Below, piece by piece: positions 11,150 to 22,799 of a stretch of 64,000 nt of DNA. The translations under genes were made by a program, and so were the position numbers. Origin of the DNA: Terebella lapidaria (Eukaryota > Annelida > Polychaeta > Terebellida > Terebellidae); NCBI GenBank assembly GCA_949152475.1, contig OX424566.1, forward strand, positions 11,431,177-11,495,176, written 5' to 3'. Position 1 is the first letter of the stretch, and the number at the start of each line of letters is the position of its first letter. The notes under the pieces are model-generated. The model had not been told where the DNA came from, did no database searches, and saw only the letters and a program-made list of their open reading frames with translations.

Positions 11150-12490
11150 CTAATAATAACAAGTAAATCGCAGATGCTAGGCATCAAGAGCAATAACCAG
11201 GGCCCATGATTCATGTTCGGAGTTTAAACGTGACAAACTTTAATAATTAATGTTCGTGACTAACTTGAATTAATAATGTTGGAAAAAAGTCGGCCAAGAT
11301 CTAGTCTATACGCTCTTGGTTGATGTTGTCGATTCTCAAATAAAAAATAAAAAATGTTCCCGAACCTAGTTTGAGGATAGTGAATGATCGAGAAACCGAA
11401 TCACAGCATGCAACTTAGGCATATATTTAACTTACCTCCTTGTTTTCACTCTCCGCCAAATGAGACAAAGACGCTACCAGTTTTCAAAAACAGTTATTCT
11501 ATGTGGTTACCATGGTTACGTGTATGTGATAATACATATACAATTGTGATCAAGAATTGATTTACTATATTCCTCATGTTTTCTTCAAAGGACATATTAA
11601 CTGATAGAACGGTTCTCAACAATTATTCATCATTGAAATTTATTATCAACTGACGGTTTTTGATAAAAAATACTACTAGTACACAGAATCATCCTGTCTG
11701 TGCTGACTGCTATAATGATGGCACACCAGTAGTGCCAATGTGCCCGGCCAAGAGGTTTCAAGCCCAAATAAATCAAGCCTTAGAAATGAAATCATTAAAT
11801 TCATGTGTTACACATGATTTCAGTTCAAATTTTTTTTGGGCTTGATTTATTTGGGCTTGAATGCGTTTTTCATAAAAATTTATTTTCATATGTGTGAAAT
11901 GTCGTCCCGTCAAAAAAAAAAAATAAATAAAAAGTGCCCCCCTACCCAATTTTCTCTTGAGCTGAGGACGCTATTTTTTGCAAAATAAAAAATGAAAAAA
12001 AAGTCCCTCCCTATCCAGTCTTGAAAAAAATAGGAGGACGAGAAACAGAAAATTAATTTTTTAGGCCTAATCAACCCTTTAGACTATATTGGTAAACCGA
12101 ATAGATCTATAACAAATTAATCTTCCAATGTTTCAATTTGAGTAATTGATGCCATGAAGGGGTGTATTAACAGTAAGCATATGTAAAAGTATTGATGTGT
12201 TCCAATATCGAATATTGGTTACAGTGCGTGCCATATCAAGTGTTGAATAGGTGATGATCATGAACAGGTAAAATAGACGTGCCCGAATTTTACCCGTACA
12301 GTGTCCCCATCTATCGAACGGCGATAGAAATGCTGGCATTTGAAGCAAGAAAAAATGTACGGGTTTAATTCGACCCATCGAACTCCCGAGGGATAATACC
12401 AGATTCTGGGCGATAATACCAGTTTCCGGCAAAAAATTTCAATGTTACTCCAGTAAGCCGCGGCCCTGGGGGCCACGGCAATAACGACAG
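11150..12490. mobile_element. Dispersed repeat element, copy 1
   Basis: Copy 2 is at 46825-47612. Shared left block: 'atcgcagatgctaggcatca' to 'ggttgatgttgtc' (11157-11335 and 46837-47000). Shared right block: 'atcaaccctttagac' to 'agtaagccgcggccctgg' (12067-12466 and 47192-47587). The middle differs between copies. 'cagggcc' occurs near both ends in inverted orientation, suggesting a DNA transposon, but termini and target duplication are unresolved. Frames at 12133-12432 and 12258-12530 are shadows, with relatives in copy 2. Confidence 0.6.
11758..11860. repeat. 103-bp hairpin with a 22-bp perfect stem
   Basis: 'caagcccaaataaatcaagc' at 11759 is matched by its exact complement ending at 11860. 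The loop holds a second short stem ('gaaatca' and 'tgatttc'). It lies in the middle of the dispersed repeat, in a part missing from copy 2, and may be a tiny foldback insertion. Confidence 0.8.
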
Positions 12491-12952
12491 CATCAATATG
12501 AAATGTGAGCATTACCCTCCAGATATTCATCCTGCAAAATCATTTCCGTTCTCTTCACAACATTTCCTTTTCTCAAGGCGAAGAATATACAGTTCTCTTC
12601 GGCTGGTATTTACTCGTAATAATTAGATCAGATTTTTAGCTCGGAATGGTGAAAGCTCTATCAATACAAACAGGAGCAATACTACAAACATCTGCTCATG
12701 AAACACAGGATTCGAGGTGGAGACGTCTCCTCAAGAGGAGAGGTTGTCACTATATCTTCTCATTAATCAGTGTTAGAAGACTAATGAGAAATATTGGTAA
12801 TCTATGTTAGAAGAATTGACTATAGTTGAAACATGTTTGCGTGTTACCGAGTTGTTTGAAATATATGCGGATATTAAAAGTGATGTTGTATTGGTGTTCA
12901 TCTGTGCGTCTGCATTGTCTGGAACTATCTCAAACTGATAATATGCGAGTTT
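12491..12952. other. No gene seen
   Basis: Unrecognised sequence. A short imperfect stem ('ctcattaatc' with 'gactaatgag') lies at about 12757-12791. Confidence 0.4.
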
Positions 12953-13034
12953 GTTACCGAGAACGGGGATCGAACCCCGATCTCTGTGTTTTGAGACCGA
13001 CGCTCTACCAAGTGAGCTATAGGAATACCCCGCT
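12953..13034 (-). repeat. tRNA-derived SINE head or tRNA pseudogene
   Basis: On the minus strand, a D-arm-like A box 'tagctcacttgg' is followed at tRNA spacing by a perfect B box 'ggttcgatccc' inside a T arm that pairs (cgggg/ccccg). The presumed acceptor ends ('ggggtat' and 'ttctcgg') do not pair, and the anticodon stem has a mismatch, so a functional tRNA is unlikely. It could act as an internal RNA polymerase III promoter for a SINE extending leftward. Confidence 0.55.
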
Positions 13035-13439
13035 AGCCAAATAGCAGGAGCGAGGTCACACGTTATATATTACTCACTTTGATTCCATTGCATATTAGAA
13101 GGAACGTTTTGTGCAGACACTGTGTCAGGTACGAGTTTTCATGTGGCGCTCTGCTCATATTCCAACAAAAATATTCATGACAGGTTTTCCTCATTGGCTT
13201 CATAACAATGCATTGTATACGCCTTCTTCATTGGTTGATTAATGGCTCAGGAACCCACATCACACGTATAATTTTGACTCGATATGAATTTGAATTTGAG
13301 AGAAGACAGTCCATTTGACCGTGGTGCCAATAATCAATCATTCCCAGAAAAAAATATTATTGATTTACCAATCAAGAGGTTGTATGTTTCACATATTTTT
13401 TTTCCTTGCATGAATAATATTCTAACAACTAGCCTAAGG
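13035..13439. other. No gene seen
   Basis: Unrecognised AT-rich sequence between the SINE head and the four-copy array. Confidence 0.4.
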
Positions 13440-13870
13440 TTTTATGAAGCTAAAATGAAATCTGCCTTGTAACGTTTAATGCTTGAACTTCATTTTTTAT
13501 TTGATGAAGAAACATAACATATCATCAACAGTTTAGCCCTTCATCAAATGTTCATCCTCACTCGTCATGTGTAGCGTGCGGGATGAAATCTGTAGCTCGT
13601 TGAAAGCATCTCTGTATATGCAGACAAGTTTTCTTTTCATATTCGTCTGTATAGGTAATGCATCGAAAACTGATACAATTTCTCGCTAACGACCCGATAA
13701 CAACTCTTGATTTATTATTAATAATATCCTGAAGAAGATGCTTGGGCTGGAAGAACATTATCGATCGTCGCATGGAATGTATTTTTAGCACAATTAGGCT
13801 ATTAATATATTGTCATTCACAGAAAATAGCAATATATATTTTCCCACATTGACTATACATGAAGTCCTTG
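13440..13870. repeat. Four-copy array, copy 1
   Basis: First of four direct copies (others at 15060-15490, 17800-18260 and 19435-19860). Shared blocks include 'cgcatggaatgtatttt', 'agttatgcat' or a variant of it, and 'ataacaactcttgat'. A 77-codon minus-strand frame (13558-13791) is kept in copies 2 and 3 and broken by a stop in copy 4. Between copies 1 and 2 I counted about twice as many amino-acid-changing as silent differences, which looks close to neutral. Confidence 0.75.
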
Positions 13871-14089
13871 ATGCATTTTACATGAAAAACAAGTGTTATC
13901 CTATGGAGGAACTTGAACATTATAAGATATAGCTTGAACATTAGAAGATAAAAGTTCGTTAGACGATAATAAAACTCTCATTGGGTATTTCCACGAGGTA
14001 CATAGTGTGGACACAAAAACTGCTTGTGAAAAAATATATCCATTTAAAGTTGGTTGAACTAATGTATTTCTCGTGACTGCCATTCTCTA

Positions 14090-14470
14090 ACATTTATATT
14101 GGTGGACGTAATGGACAGTTGATGTCCTTGCATGTCATACATTTTAATGGACTGTATTCCTCATTGTTGCAGGAAACAGATTTAATGCGTTGAATCTATG
14201 CCAAAATTTTGACATTCATTTTAAAGTCTGTAATAATGTAGTGGTTTATAGTATGACATTTGACTCGTGATATTATTGAGTCTCATACCCATTGAAGACG
14301 ATACAATTGTCCTACAAGTCTACTGCTCTGGGCTATGGAACAGGAGCACACACCACAGAGAAAGGAAATGCCACGATTGTTCAATTATTCACGAGATGAA
14401 AATAGTACAATTCTGAGTCAAGTACCTCAATCAACCCTCACTACGTCGTGTTGATGTGTAAAGCTCTGTA
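14090..14470. repeat. Companion block of the four-copy array, copy 1
   Basis: Matches 15650-16020, 16780-17130 and 18540-18860. All share an 'aaaggaaatg' block, 'gttcaattattca' or 'ttattta' variants, and a 'ctacgtcgtg' or similar end. Together with the preceding block it defines the long tandem unit of this region. Confidence 0.65.
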
Positions 14471-14524
14471 GCTTGATTTTCTGCGCCTCGTGTCGTCTGC
14501 CTCGCAAAAGTACGGAAACACATC

Positions 14525-14765
14525 TCTGACATGCTGTTGAACCCACAAATGCGAAAGCGCCCACCAATGTAAAAGCGCCCACAATTGTAAAAACAAAGTT
14601 TATAAATCACCCACGAATGTAAAAAATTCACCCACTAATGTGAATACGTTTGTTGTCAATTACCTACAAATGTGAAAAAACTTTACCCACGAATGTGAAG
14701 AAACTCCACCCACAAATGTGAAAAAAGAATTCAAACACAAATGTGAAAACGTTTTTTCTCAATTG
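14525..14765. repeat. Degenerate short-period tandem array
   Basis: About eight imperfect copies of a unit resembling 'cacccacnaatgtgaaaaa', with spacings of roughly 20-35 bp. The core ACCCAYnAATGT-GAAAAA resembles the subterminal repeats of the mini-Polinton ('acccataaatgtttgaaaaa'), although the two arrays are otherwise unrelated. Confidence 0.7.
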
Positions 14766-14977
14766 CACACAATGGGAAATTCTAACACGACATGAGATTT
14801 AACATGAAAAATGTCATTTATTGTACGCCTTTAGTAAACATCACGGGTAATGAAGGCTGATGGCTGTGATGTTTGGCATGGAGAAAATTCATTAAGGAAG
14901 TATTTTTCATTGTCGCCCTAATCTCCGTCATTGTCTACATTTTTATGAAAATTCGTTTGATTCGATATGAGCACAAC

Positions 14978-15008
<31 letters not shown>
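14978..15008. repeat. Microsatellite (CAAT)n
   Basis: Pure tetranucleotide run of about eight units at the left edge of array copy 2. Confidence 0.9.
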
Positions 15009-15059
15009 AATATGTTGTATGTTTTCACAAATGTATTATCCTTTGCATAACATGCATTA

Positions 15060-15490
15060 CTAACATTCTGACTAGCCTAAGATTTTTATGAAGTAAATAT
15101 GAAACATGTCTGGTTGCTTTTGATGCTTTACCTTCATTCCTCTACATTATGAAAATGTCATCAACATTTCTGCCCTCAATCAATGTTTCATTCCGATCCG
15201 TTTATGTAGGTCGTTGTATAAGATCCGTAGCTCGTCGAAAACATATTTCCAGACGAGTTTTCATTTCGTATTCGTCTGAATAAGTTATGCATTGAACACT
15301 AATACAATTACTCGTCAACGACTCGATAACAACCCTTGATGTAATATTAAGAATATCGTGAAGAAGATGCTTGTGCTGAATAAACATTATCGATCGTCGC
15401 ATGGAATGTATTTTAGCACAAATAGGTTATTATCATTCCCAGAAAAATAGCAGTATATATTTTTTATCTTTAGAAATGACTATATATGTA
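15060..15490. repeat. Four-copy array, copy 2
   Basis: Direct copy of 13440-13870. The distance to copy 1 is about 1.6 kb. Confidence 0.75.
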
Positions 15491-15649
15491 GTGGTCATAA
15501 TATATGGGATAAAACTAGGCTAAACAAAATCGTTATCCCACACGGGAATTTCAATATTAGAAAATAATATAAAGTTACACGACAGCAGATTGCGTGGGCA
15601 CAAGAGTATTTCTCATGAGTGTCATTTTGGAACAGATACACTTGTAGAC

Positions 15650-16020
15650 GCAATCAACACTTAACGCACATATAAGTTATATAGTTGAGGAGATTGGACT
15701 CTTCCATCAGTATGGTATTCTTTGCTGTTACAGGAAGCCAGTTTAAATGTTGAATCTGCATCAACCGGTCAATAGTGGAAATATAAATATGATAGTGGAA
15801 CTACCGTTTAACCCATGATAGTTAGGGACAGATGACCATTGAAGACGATACAATTATCCTACAAATTTCATACCTCGAGACCGTGGAACAAGATCATTCA
15901 TAACACAAAAAGGAAATGCAAAGATTGTTCAATTATTCACTGGAGGACAACAGTACATTTGAGAGACTCAACGCACCGCCCTTCGTTGTTGTGTTGAAGT
16001 ATAAAGCTGGGCGTTAGTTG
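15650..16020. repeat. Companion block, copy 2
   Basis: Counterpart of 14090-14470, with a diverged 'ttgttgtgttgaagtataaagct' end. Confidence 0.6.
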
Positions 16021-16780
16021 CTTGGGTTCTTACTCCTTGTGTCGTTTACATTGCAAAAACACTTTCGGATAATTGTTGTCTCTGAACAAAGTTAGGCAGA
16101 TACTCTGGATTTGGGATCGTCGTGCCGCCACCGTCTTTTCGTGTCGTCTTTTCTTCATATTCGATCATTCATTGTCAGACGACTAGTGAGCAATATTTGT
16201 ATTTTTGTTGTATAACTATCACAATAGAATAGACAGCATATATTTGCACAGTATCGCGGGTATCGTGTTGTTTGCTATATTGATGCGGGCATCCACAGTG
16301 GCAGTGTATCGGGTGTCCATCTGGATTTGTCTGTTTGCTGAAGTAATGGAATGGTGACAAATTGTCAACAGACACGCTCGTCGACACACTCATCAAACAT
16401 TTGACATAAAATAACTAGACAAATGTACCTTGTGTCAGCACTGTATTGCCCTCAATAGGGAAAATGCATTATATTATACACTTAAATGTGAACATAACAT
16501 TCTTTTTATTGATAGACAGCCTTCACGATTTCTATTATTGTTATTGTTATTATTATTATTACTACTATTACCATTTCTCATTTATCCCCTTATTATGATT
16601 CAATGTACTAGAATAGGTTACCTATTACAAATTGGTTGGGCAAATTTAGCCGGTCCTAAAATGTAGATGAGGTCACAATATAATGTCACCTTTGATAAAG
16701 GCCACAGTTAGAAAACTGTCGTTTCGAAAAATTGTGATTGTTGTTCTGGAACACACACATATACGCACTGAACACATGAT
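16021..16780. other. No gene; ATT-rich microsatellite and a retroelement-like tail motif
   Basis: 16536-16576 is an imperfect TTA/TTG-rich run. 16686-16725 reads 'gataaaggccacagttag' then 'actgtcgtttcgaaa', which resembles the short conserved 3' tails of many invertebrate SINEs and LINEs. No complete element could be bounded. Confidence 0.45.
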
Positions 16781-17130
16781 GTCAATGTAGGTTATACAGT
16801 GGAATAGATTGGATTCTTTGTGCAGTATTCCTCGGGAAACAGGTTTAATATGTTGAATCTACACAACTATTTTGATATTCATTTGACCATTTGTAATATG
16901 TATATACAGTAGTTCATAGCATGGTTGTGGATATGGTGTTCAACCCATGGTACCGAGGGACTAATGCGCATTGAAGACTATACAGCTGCCCGACTATTCT
17001 CATCCCCTTGGCTATGGAACACCACCATTCACCACAAAGGAAGGAAATGCCACGATTGTTCAATTATTTACGAGAGGAAAATAGTACAATTCTGAGTCAA
17101 GTGCCTCAATCAACCCTCACTACATCGTGC
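16781..17130. repeat. Companion block, copy 3
   Basis: Matches 14090-14470, including 'aaatgccacgattgttcaat' and 'tctgagtcaagtgcctcaat'. It is followed by a block (17330-17720) that is duplicated at 19050-19430. Confidence 0.65.
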
Positions 17131-17329
17131 TTTGTTTCGGTAGATTGATTTCCTGTTCCTCGCGTTGTCTGCATAGCCACAGTATGGAAACGTATTGCTG
17201 CCATGCCAGAATATTTAAAAACCTCGAAATGATAAGATAAACCATACGCTTCAGTATCGAAGTACACTATACTGGACCAATCAGTTAATGGTGAACGTTT
17301 AGGAAAGCCTTGGTCCTGCCATAATTTAG

Positions 17330-17720
17330 AGCCAACAAATTTCAATGAGCTGATATCATGATATCAATAATATTAAGCATCCTGAAATGTATCTAGCAGA
17401 GTTTCCCTTCCAGCACATCAACACGAACACCAACACAGAGTAGAGGGTAAGAATTCCTTAAGACACTCGTGATGCCCTTCACTAGCTACCTCACTGCACC
17501 ACCTAAAGCCAGCGAATTCTTTCTGTCAATTATTCAAGCATTACTTCCGGGCTGTTGACTTGGAGTGGTTTACACACACGCACTGATGAATGGGTTACCA
17601 ATGCACACTACTAATGCACATTATCTAGTGGCATACCCGGCCTTGGGCTCGAACCACTTCTGGAAATGCATTAAATCAATATTCAAATAGGTTGGGAGGC
17701 ATCATTATAGAGATTGATAC
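17330..17720. repeat. Duplicated block, copy 1
   Basis: Shared with 19050-19430: 'tcaattattcaagcattact' and 'gacttggag', then the diverged continuation. I see no gene. Confidence 0.7.
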
Positions 17721-17799
17721 GAGCAAACAATCTTTTCCTTGTTTATTCCAATACTAGTATTAGTGACATTGATGTCTTAGCAATTAGCCTAATATATCT

Positions 17800-18260
17800 A
17801 TGAAGCCAATGGGAACCTTCCTTGTCACTTTCAATGCTTCACCTTTTAATTAGGGTTCCCCTATCTGTTTTCACTTTCTTCTTCCAGTCAGAAAACACTT
17901 TGATCAAGCTGGTCAATCATAACGCATCCGAACATGTTCATATGATTATGAATCAATTTTTCATTCTGATCCGTGTCATATGTTGCTAGTTGTATGAGAT
18001 CTGTAACTCGTCGAAAACATCTTTGTATTTCCAGACAAGTTTTCATTACGTATTTGTCTGTATAAGTTATGCATAGAAAACCAATACAATTATTCGCCAA
18101 CGACCCGATAACAACTCTTGATGTAATACTAAAAATATCCTGAGAAAGATGCTTGTGCTGAGCAAACACTATCGATCTTTGCATGGAATGTATTCTCAGC
18201 ACAAGTAGGTTATTATCATTCGCAGAAAAAACAACAGCAAATATATATAATCATCACCAT
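17800..18260. repeat. Four-copy array, copy 3
   Basis: Direct copy of 13440-13870. It holds the longest version (104 codons) of the minus-strand frame. Confidence 0.75.
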
Positions 18261-18539
18261 GACTATATATGGAGCTCTTGACGCACACTCTATGAATACA
18301 AATGTACTTAATAAAACTGTTACCCAGTTTCAACATCAGAAAATAATATCAAAGTCGCTAAATAAAATTGTTACCCAGCTCCAAAATTAGAAAATTACTT
18401 CAAATTCTTTAGATGATGCTAAAACTCTCGTTGTGTATTTCTATGAGGCAGACCGTATGGGCACAGGAGCTGCTTGTGAGAAAAAAATTAAACAGAATTC
18501 AGTTACAAAAAATGGTTGTTTGGAATTATGTCTTGTGAC

Positions 18540-18860
18540 TGTCATTCTGGAACAAATATACTGGTAGCCATAATGGAAAAATCAAACAAAGGACACATAA
18601 CGTCTTTGTAGGACTGAAATATGTATCGGTCTATAGCATGATAGGGAAATTATATTGAGGGACTCCTGTTCATTGAAAACGATTCAAATGTCCTAGAATT
18701 CTTATCCCATGGGCTATGGTACAGGATCATTCACAACAGAGAAAGGAAATGCCACTATTGTTCAATTATTCACCAGAGGAAAAAAAGTACAATTCTGAGT
18801 CAACTGGCTCAATCAACCCTCACTACGTCGTGTTGATGTGTGGAGCTGTGTTTAGGTAGC
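18540..18860. repeat. Companion block, copy 4
   Basis: Matches 14340-14470, with 'caacagagaaaggaaatgcc' and 'caaccctcactacgtcgtgt'. Confidence 0.65.
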
Positions 18861-19049
18861 TTGATTCCCTGTTCTTGTGTCGTTCCAAAATACGGAAACG
18901 TATTGTTGCCATGCCAGATTATTTAAGTCGGAATGAAAAGCGCACACGTACGCTTCGGTACTAAAGCACGATTAACTGAACTAAAAAGTGGATGGTGGAC
19001 GTTAATGAAGGTGAGTCTAGGCCCTATCTAGGCCGTTTTATCAAGCAAC

Positions 19050-19430
19050 GGAATCTCGAGATGTACCTAGCAGAGTGTTCCCTTCATCAGAGCAACACAG
19101 TGGAGAGTAAGATTTCCTTCAGAACCTCGTGATGACCTCCATTAACAGCTCACTACACCGCCTAAAGCCAGCAATATTCCAGTGTCAATTATTCAAGCAT
19201 TACTTCCGGACTTTTGACTTGGAGAGGTTTAGGCACGACACAGATGAATGGGTTACCATTGCGCGCTATTCATTATCCATAAATAACAGTTGCTTACATG
19301 GCCTCGGGCTCGAACCATTTCTGGAATACTGAATAACTATTTGAATAAATTGGTGACATAGTCACCATTATAGAGCGTAATACGAGCAAACAATCATTTT
19401 CTTATTTATTCCAATACTAGTATTAGTAAT
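19050..19430. repeat. Duplicated block, copy 2
   Basis: Direct counterpart of 17330-17720. The period is about 1.7 kb. Confidence 0.7.
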
Positions 19431-19434
19431 AATG

Positions 19435-19860
19435 ATGTCCTAGCAATTAGCCTAAGATTTTTTTCTGAAGCCAATAAGAAACCTGCCTAGTCATTTGTAA
19501 TGCTTCACCTTTATTTTTTTTATTTGATGAATATGTCATCAAAATTTCTGTCCTCCATCAATTTTTTATTCCCTTCCGTTCATGTGTAGCATGTGGTATA
19601 CAATTGATAACTGGTTGGGGGAATCTCTGTATTTCCAGACGAGTTTTCATTTCGTATTTATATGTGTAAGTTATGCATCGAAAACTAACACAATCACTCG
19701 CCAACGACCCAATAACAACTCTTGATATAATATTAAAAACCCATAGAAAGATGCTTGTGCTGAATAAATATTATCGATCATCGCATGGAATGTATTTTTA
19801 ACACAAGTAGGTTATCATTCGCAGAAAAAATAACATTATACATATTCATCACATTGTCGC
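19435..19860. repeat. Four-copy array, copy 4
   Basis: Most diverged in frame: the minus-strand ORF of copies 1-3 has stop codons here. Confidence 0.7.
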
Positions 19861-19899
19861 TGGTGTGCTGAATAAATCAATGTATTCCACACACTCGGT

Positions 19900-20700
19900 G
19901 ATTACTGTATCTGCCATGTATGTATCATTTCTTAGCGCAGCGTCGCTCAGAGTGTCACATTGCATCAGAGAACCCCAGATTCCGTGGTAAGTTCTGTTGA
20001 TCATAAATGTATCGTATATGGTAAGGCCTCAGGCATTTGGTGTCAACGCACGGTTAAGTATTGGGAATGTTGCACTCGTTTTGTGGTAAATATTTTGTAC
20101 TGAGATTTGACTTGAATTTGATGCCGACATATACGGTGGCTTATTTCCTCCAAGTTGACTTTTCTATTATGAAAAGCAAATTCATAATAGAAAAACTAAA
20201 TTCAAAATTATTTTGTGCAAATTGCCTAATAAAAAAGTGTATTGCAAATTAAAAAAAGGCAAACTGTTAATGGAAAAATGTGACCTTGGCGGAAATAAGC
20301 CACCGTAGACATAAATATTATATATGCACGTTGATAATTTACCAAGTAATGTTATCAAATATATTATGTTTGTTCCTCTGCATTATGGATAATGATATAT
20401 GAGAATCAGATACATAAAAATGCCACATGAGAGCACTGACATTCCGTGCATCCACCCGCCATAATACTACAGGAAGACATGTCTTCCGATACAGATCAAT
20501 GGTGGTTTTCAAGGAGAACTTTCTTTGTGAGTATAAAGCCCTTTGGTGTCAATTTGCCTTGCATCAGAGCAATATGGACTTCCATAGTGAGAGCTATCAT
20601 TTTACATCATATGTGTATGTTATGGAAAGCTAATGTGATAAGACTATTGTACACAGTTGTCATGTTTGTTCAAGCACAAACGTAATTGGTAGAGTTACAG
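19900..20700. repeat. Duplicated segment, copy 1
   Basis: Diverged direct copy of about 21590-22640. Shared blocks: 'tatattttgtac' and variants, 'gacattccgcgcatccacc' type, and the 'gaatgaaatatgtcag' type. Copy 1 holds the 176-bp MITE and copy 2 does not. Confidence 0.55.
20132..20307. mobile_element. 176-bp MITE with 6-bp target duplication GACATA
   Basis: The inverted ends 'tacggtggcttatttcc' are exact for 17 bp and continue imperfectly to about 35 bp. GACATA stands on both sides (20126-20131 and 20308-20313). The paralogous segment at 21705-21745 reads 'gaatttcatcctgacaaaaa' without the insertion, which supports the borders. The interior is very AT-rich. A 6-bp duplication with TACGG termini fits none of the commonest superfamilies that I can name with confidence. 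Confidence 0.8.
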
Positions 20701-20769
20701 TTTTGAACGATTTTTTTTTTAGAATTATGAAATACGTCAGTCGAGTTTCGATGTAAACCAGAAAACATA

Positions 20770-21013
20770 TATGGGGATTGTTTCGGATTCCTAAATTGTT
20801 TTCATAGGTTGTTGGGCAGTTGTGTTCTAATTCCATCAGGTGTACAGTAGAAACAACTACATTCAACACACTGTCTGCCCCAGATGACGCCAGTGTGTCT
20901 TTAGATAAACTATTTGGTCGGGCTTTGTTTCTATCTCAAAAGGTTGTAATTCATGTTTGTTATTGGTATCATCAAAATCTGACTGTATTGGTGGTAATAG
21001 ATTGGTACTTACA
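20770..21013 (+). repeat. SINE-like dispersed repeat, copy X
   Basis: One of three well-aligned copies (others, inverted, at 36512-36867 and 38426-38632). The core includes 'ccatcaggtgtacagtagaa', 'gccccagatgacgccagtgt' and 'ggtcgggctttgtttcta', ending 'gatNgNtacttac'. The same frame is open in all three copies across the core. The family extends 5' in the 36512 copy. No A/B box or RT was seen. Confidence 0.75.
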
Positions 21014-21589
21014 ATAATAATACTGTTTTTGAACACGAAAGTTTTTGCAGTTGTCCAAAAGAATAACTCAAAAGAGGGAATATTTTGATATGGTGATAAC
21101 AGCAGCAGGCCGATTTGTGATGTGGATTATGCAACATAGCAGCCCATTGTTTCACATCGTCGGCATATCAAGAGAAGAGGATGGTCGTTGTAAATATGGA
21201 CAGTATATCATTATTGTTCCTACATTTTGGGACCTGATGCTTAAGATTAAATACACTCAAGGTTGCGGAATAAAGTTGCCACAATTGGTCTCGGTGAAAA
21301 AGAAAAGTTATTCTTCAAAGATAAAAATGCAATGAACATTTGAGTCGAAAAAAAAAACAATAACAAGTATATTGACTGATTGAAAACAAATAAAGTATTG
21401 GAGTAATGTTCCCTGCTCAAGAGCATGTAATATCTCAATCAATGCTGAATTAATTTCCGGGGGCATACAATTGAGATTAGTCATTCCATATTGTTGTTAC
21501 TTTTGAAAAAGAAAAAAAAGAGAGCAAAACTGTCGATACATCATCTTGCCGAAAAGACCTTGGGATCATTTCTTTGTGTTGAGTCGGTC

Positions 21590-22640
21590 ACAGCTGTTAC
21601 ATTGTATTAGGGAACTCATTAGACATTTGCTGTGAATGCATTGTTTAAGTAATGGATATGTGACACTTGTTTTATGGTATATATTTTGTACGGACATTTG
21701 ACTCGAATTTCATCCTGACAAAAACATCAAATATGCGTTCGTAATTATGTCATCAAATAATTGGATACTTCACGGTCGTATCTCGCAATTATATGCAGAA
21801 TGATATACATGTATGTGGATTTCATACATTAAAGCCGCATATAAAAACTGACATTCCACGCATCCACCTGCAAACATGCCAAGTAATCTGTGTCTTAACG
21901 TAGTCCGCTACAAACATGGAGGTAAACGAGAGTCAAATTTTAAAAGTCATTTCTTGAATATTATCTCTTCAAAATGAGATTATTTTATAGAGTAAATGAT
22001 CAGCATCCTAATACTGAAAAGAAAATAGGGGGTCACCGTGCTCGTTTCTTCTACATAATCGATCAAAATCACACATATTTACCTAAAATGACATATATTC
22101 TGGCATTTTTGCACATTTTTTCGTCCATATTCACATCTTGCATCGTGTTTTCCATGAGAACGGATACGGTGACCTCCTATTTTCTTTTCAGTTTTAGAAT
22201 GCTGAACAGTTACTCTATAACATATATCATTTTGAAGCTCTAGATTATGTTGACACAGTTATTTTTTTTAAAAAACTCTTTGACCCCCTCCCCTCACTGT
22301 TTGGAGCGAACTACCTTAAAAGATTACTCTACAGGTGGCAATCATTCAAATGGGGCTTACCATGACTTGACTTAGGGCAAGATGATGTTCCATAGTAAGA
22401 GTTATTTTTAGTGATGTAGACGAATGTGATGTTGAATATCTCTGTTCCTGAAAGATGATTTTGAAAAATAAATCATGTAAATGAATCACAAAAATGTCAA
22501 TGTAATTCTCTGAATTACACGTTTGCGTGATCTTTTCAGAAGAATGAAATATGTCAGATGAGTATAAATGCAAACCTGTTTTCATAAAATACTAGCAAAA
22601 TGTTGCGCACAATAGCTTGTGCAGTTGTCAAGGAGAATAT
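21590..22640. repeat. Duplicated segment, copy 2
   Basis: Counterpart of 19900-20700. It holds the foldback at 21985-22220. The distal part 22600-22730 also parallels 21040-21190 ('gcagttgtc', 'catagcagccc' or 'acagcacatgg', 'tttcacatcgtcggcat' or 'tttcacaccgtcagcat'). Confidence 0.5.
21985..22220. mobile_element. 236-bp foldback with arms of about 66 bp
   Basis: Left arm 'ttatagagtaa', 'actgaaaagaaaatagg', 'ggtcaccgt' is matched on the other strand by 'ttactctataa', 'cctattttcttttcagt', 'acggtgacc'. The arms are imperfect and separated by about 105 bp. TA borders the inner repeat on both sides, which would fit a Tc1/mariner-type MITE, but no empty site was found. Confidence 0.75.
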
Positions 22641-22799
22641 CATATATGGTGTGGGCGAATTTGTAATCTATGACGAATGCAACAAAACAGCACATGGTTT
22701 CACACCGTCAGCATCCCGAGGGAACCATCGCTGTTTGTCACGTGTCACCCCAGACAGCGTGTCCTTACACTCGTGTGAGTCGTGGATATACTAGAAAAT

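Noticed and set aside
11170-12500. 8-bp GCAATAAC target duplication that would make the dispersed repeat a hAT-type element
   Set aside because: The left GCAATAAC and the bases upstream of it are shared by the second copy at 46855, so they belong to the repeat, and copy 2 lacks the right-hand match.
12953-13034. Functional tRNA gene
   Set aside because: The A and B boxes are good, but the acceptor strands do not pair and the anticodon stem is mismatched.
13558-18202. Related minus-strand ORFs of 66-104 codons in three of the four array copies, suggesting a small gene family
   Set aside because: Copy 4 has stop codons, and between copies 1 and 2 replacement changes outnumber silent ones about two to one, near the neutral expectation. 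No domain, signal or splice pattern was seen.
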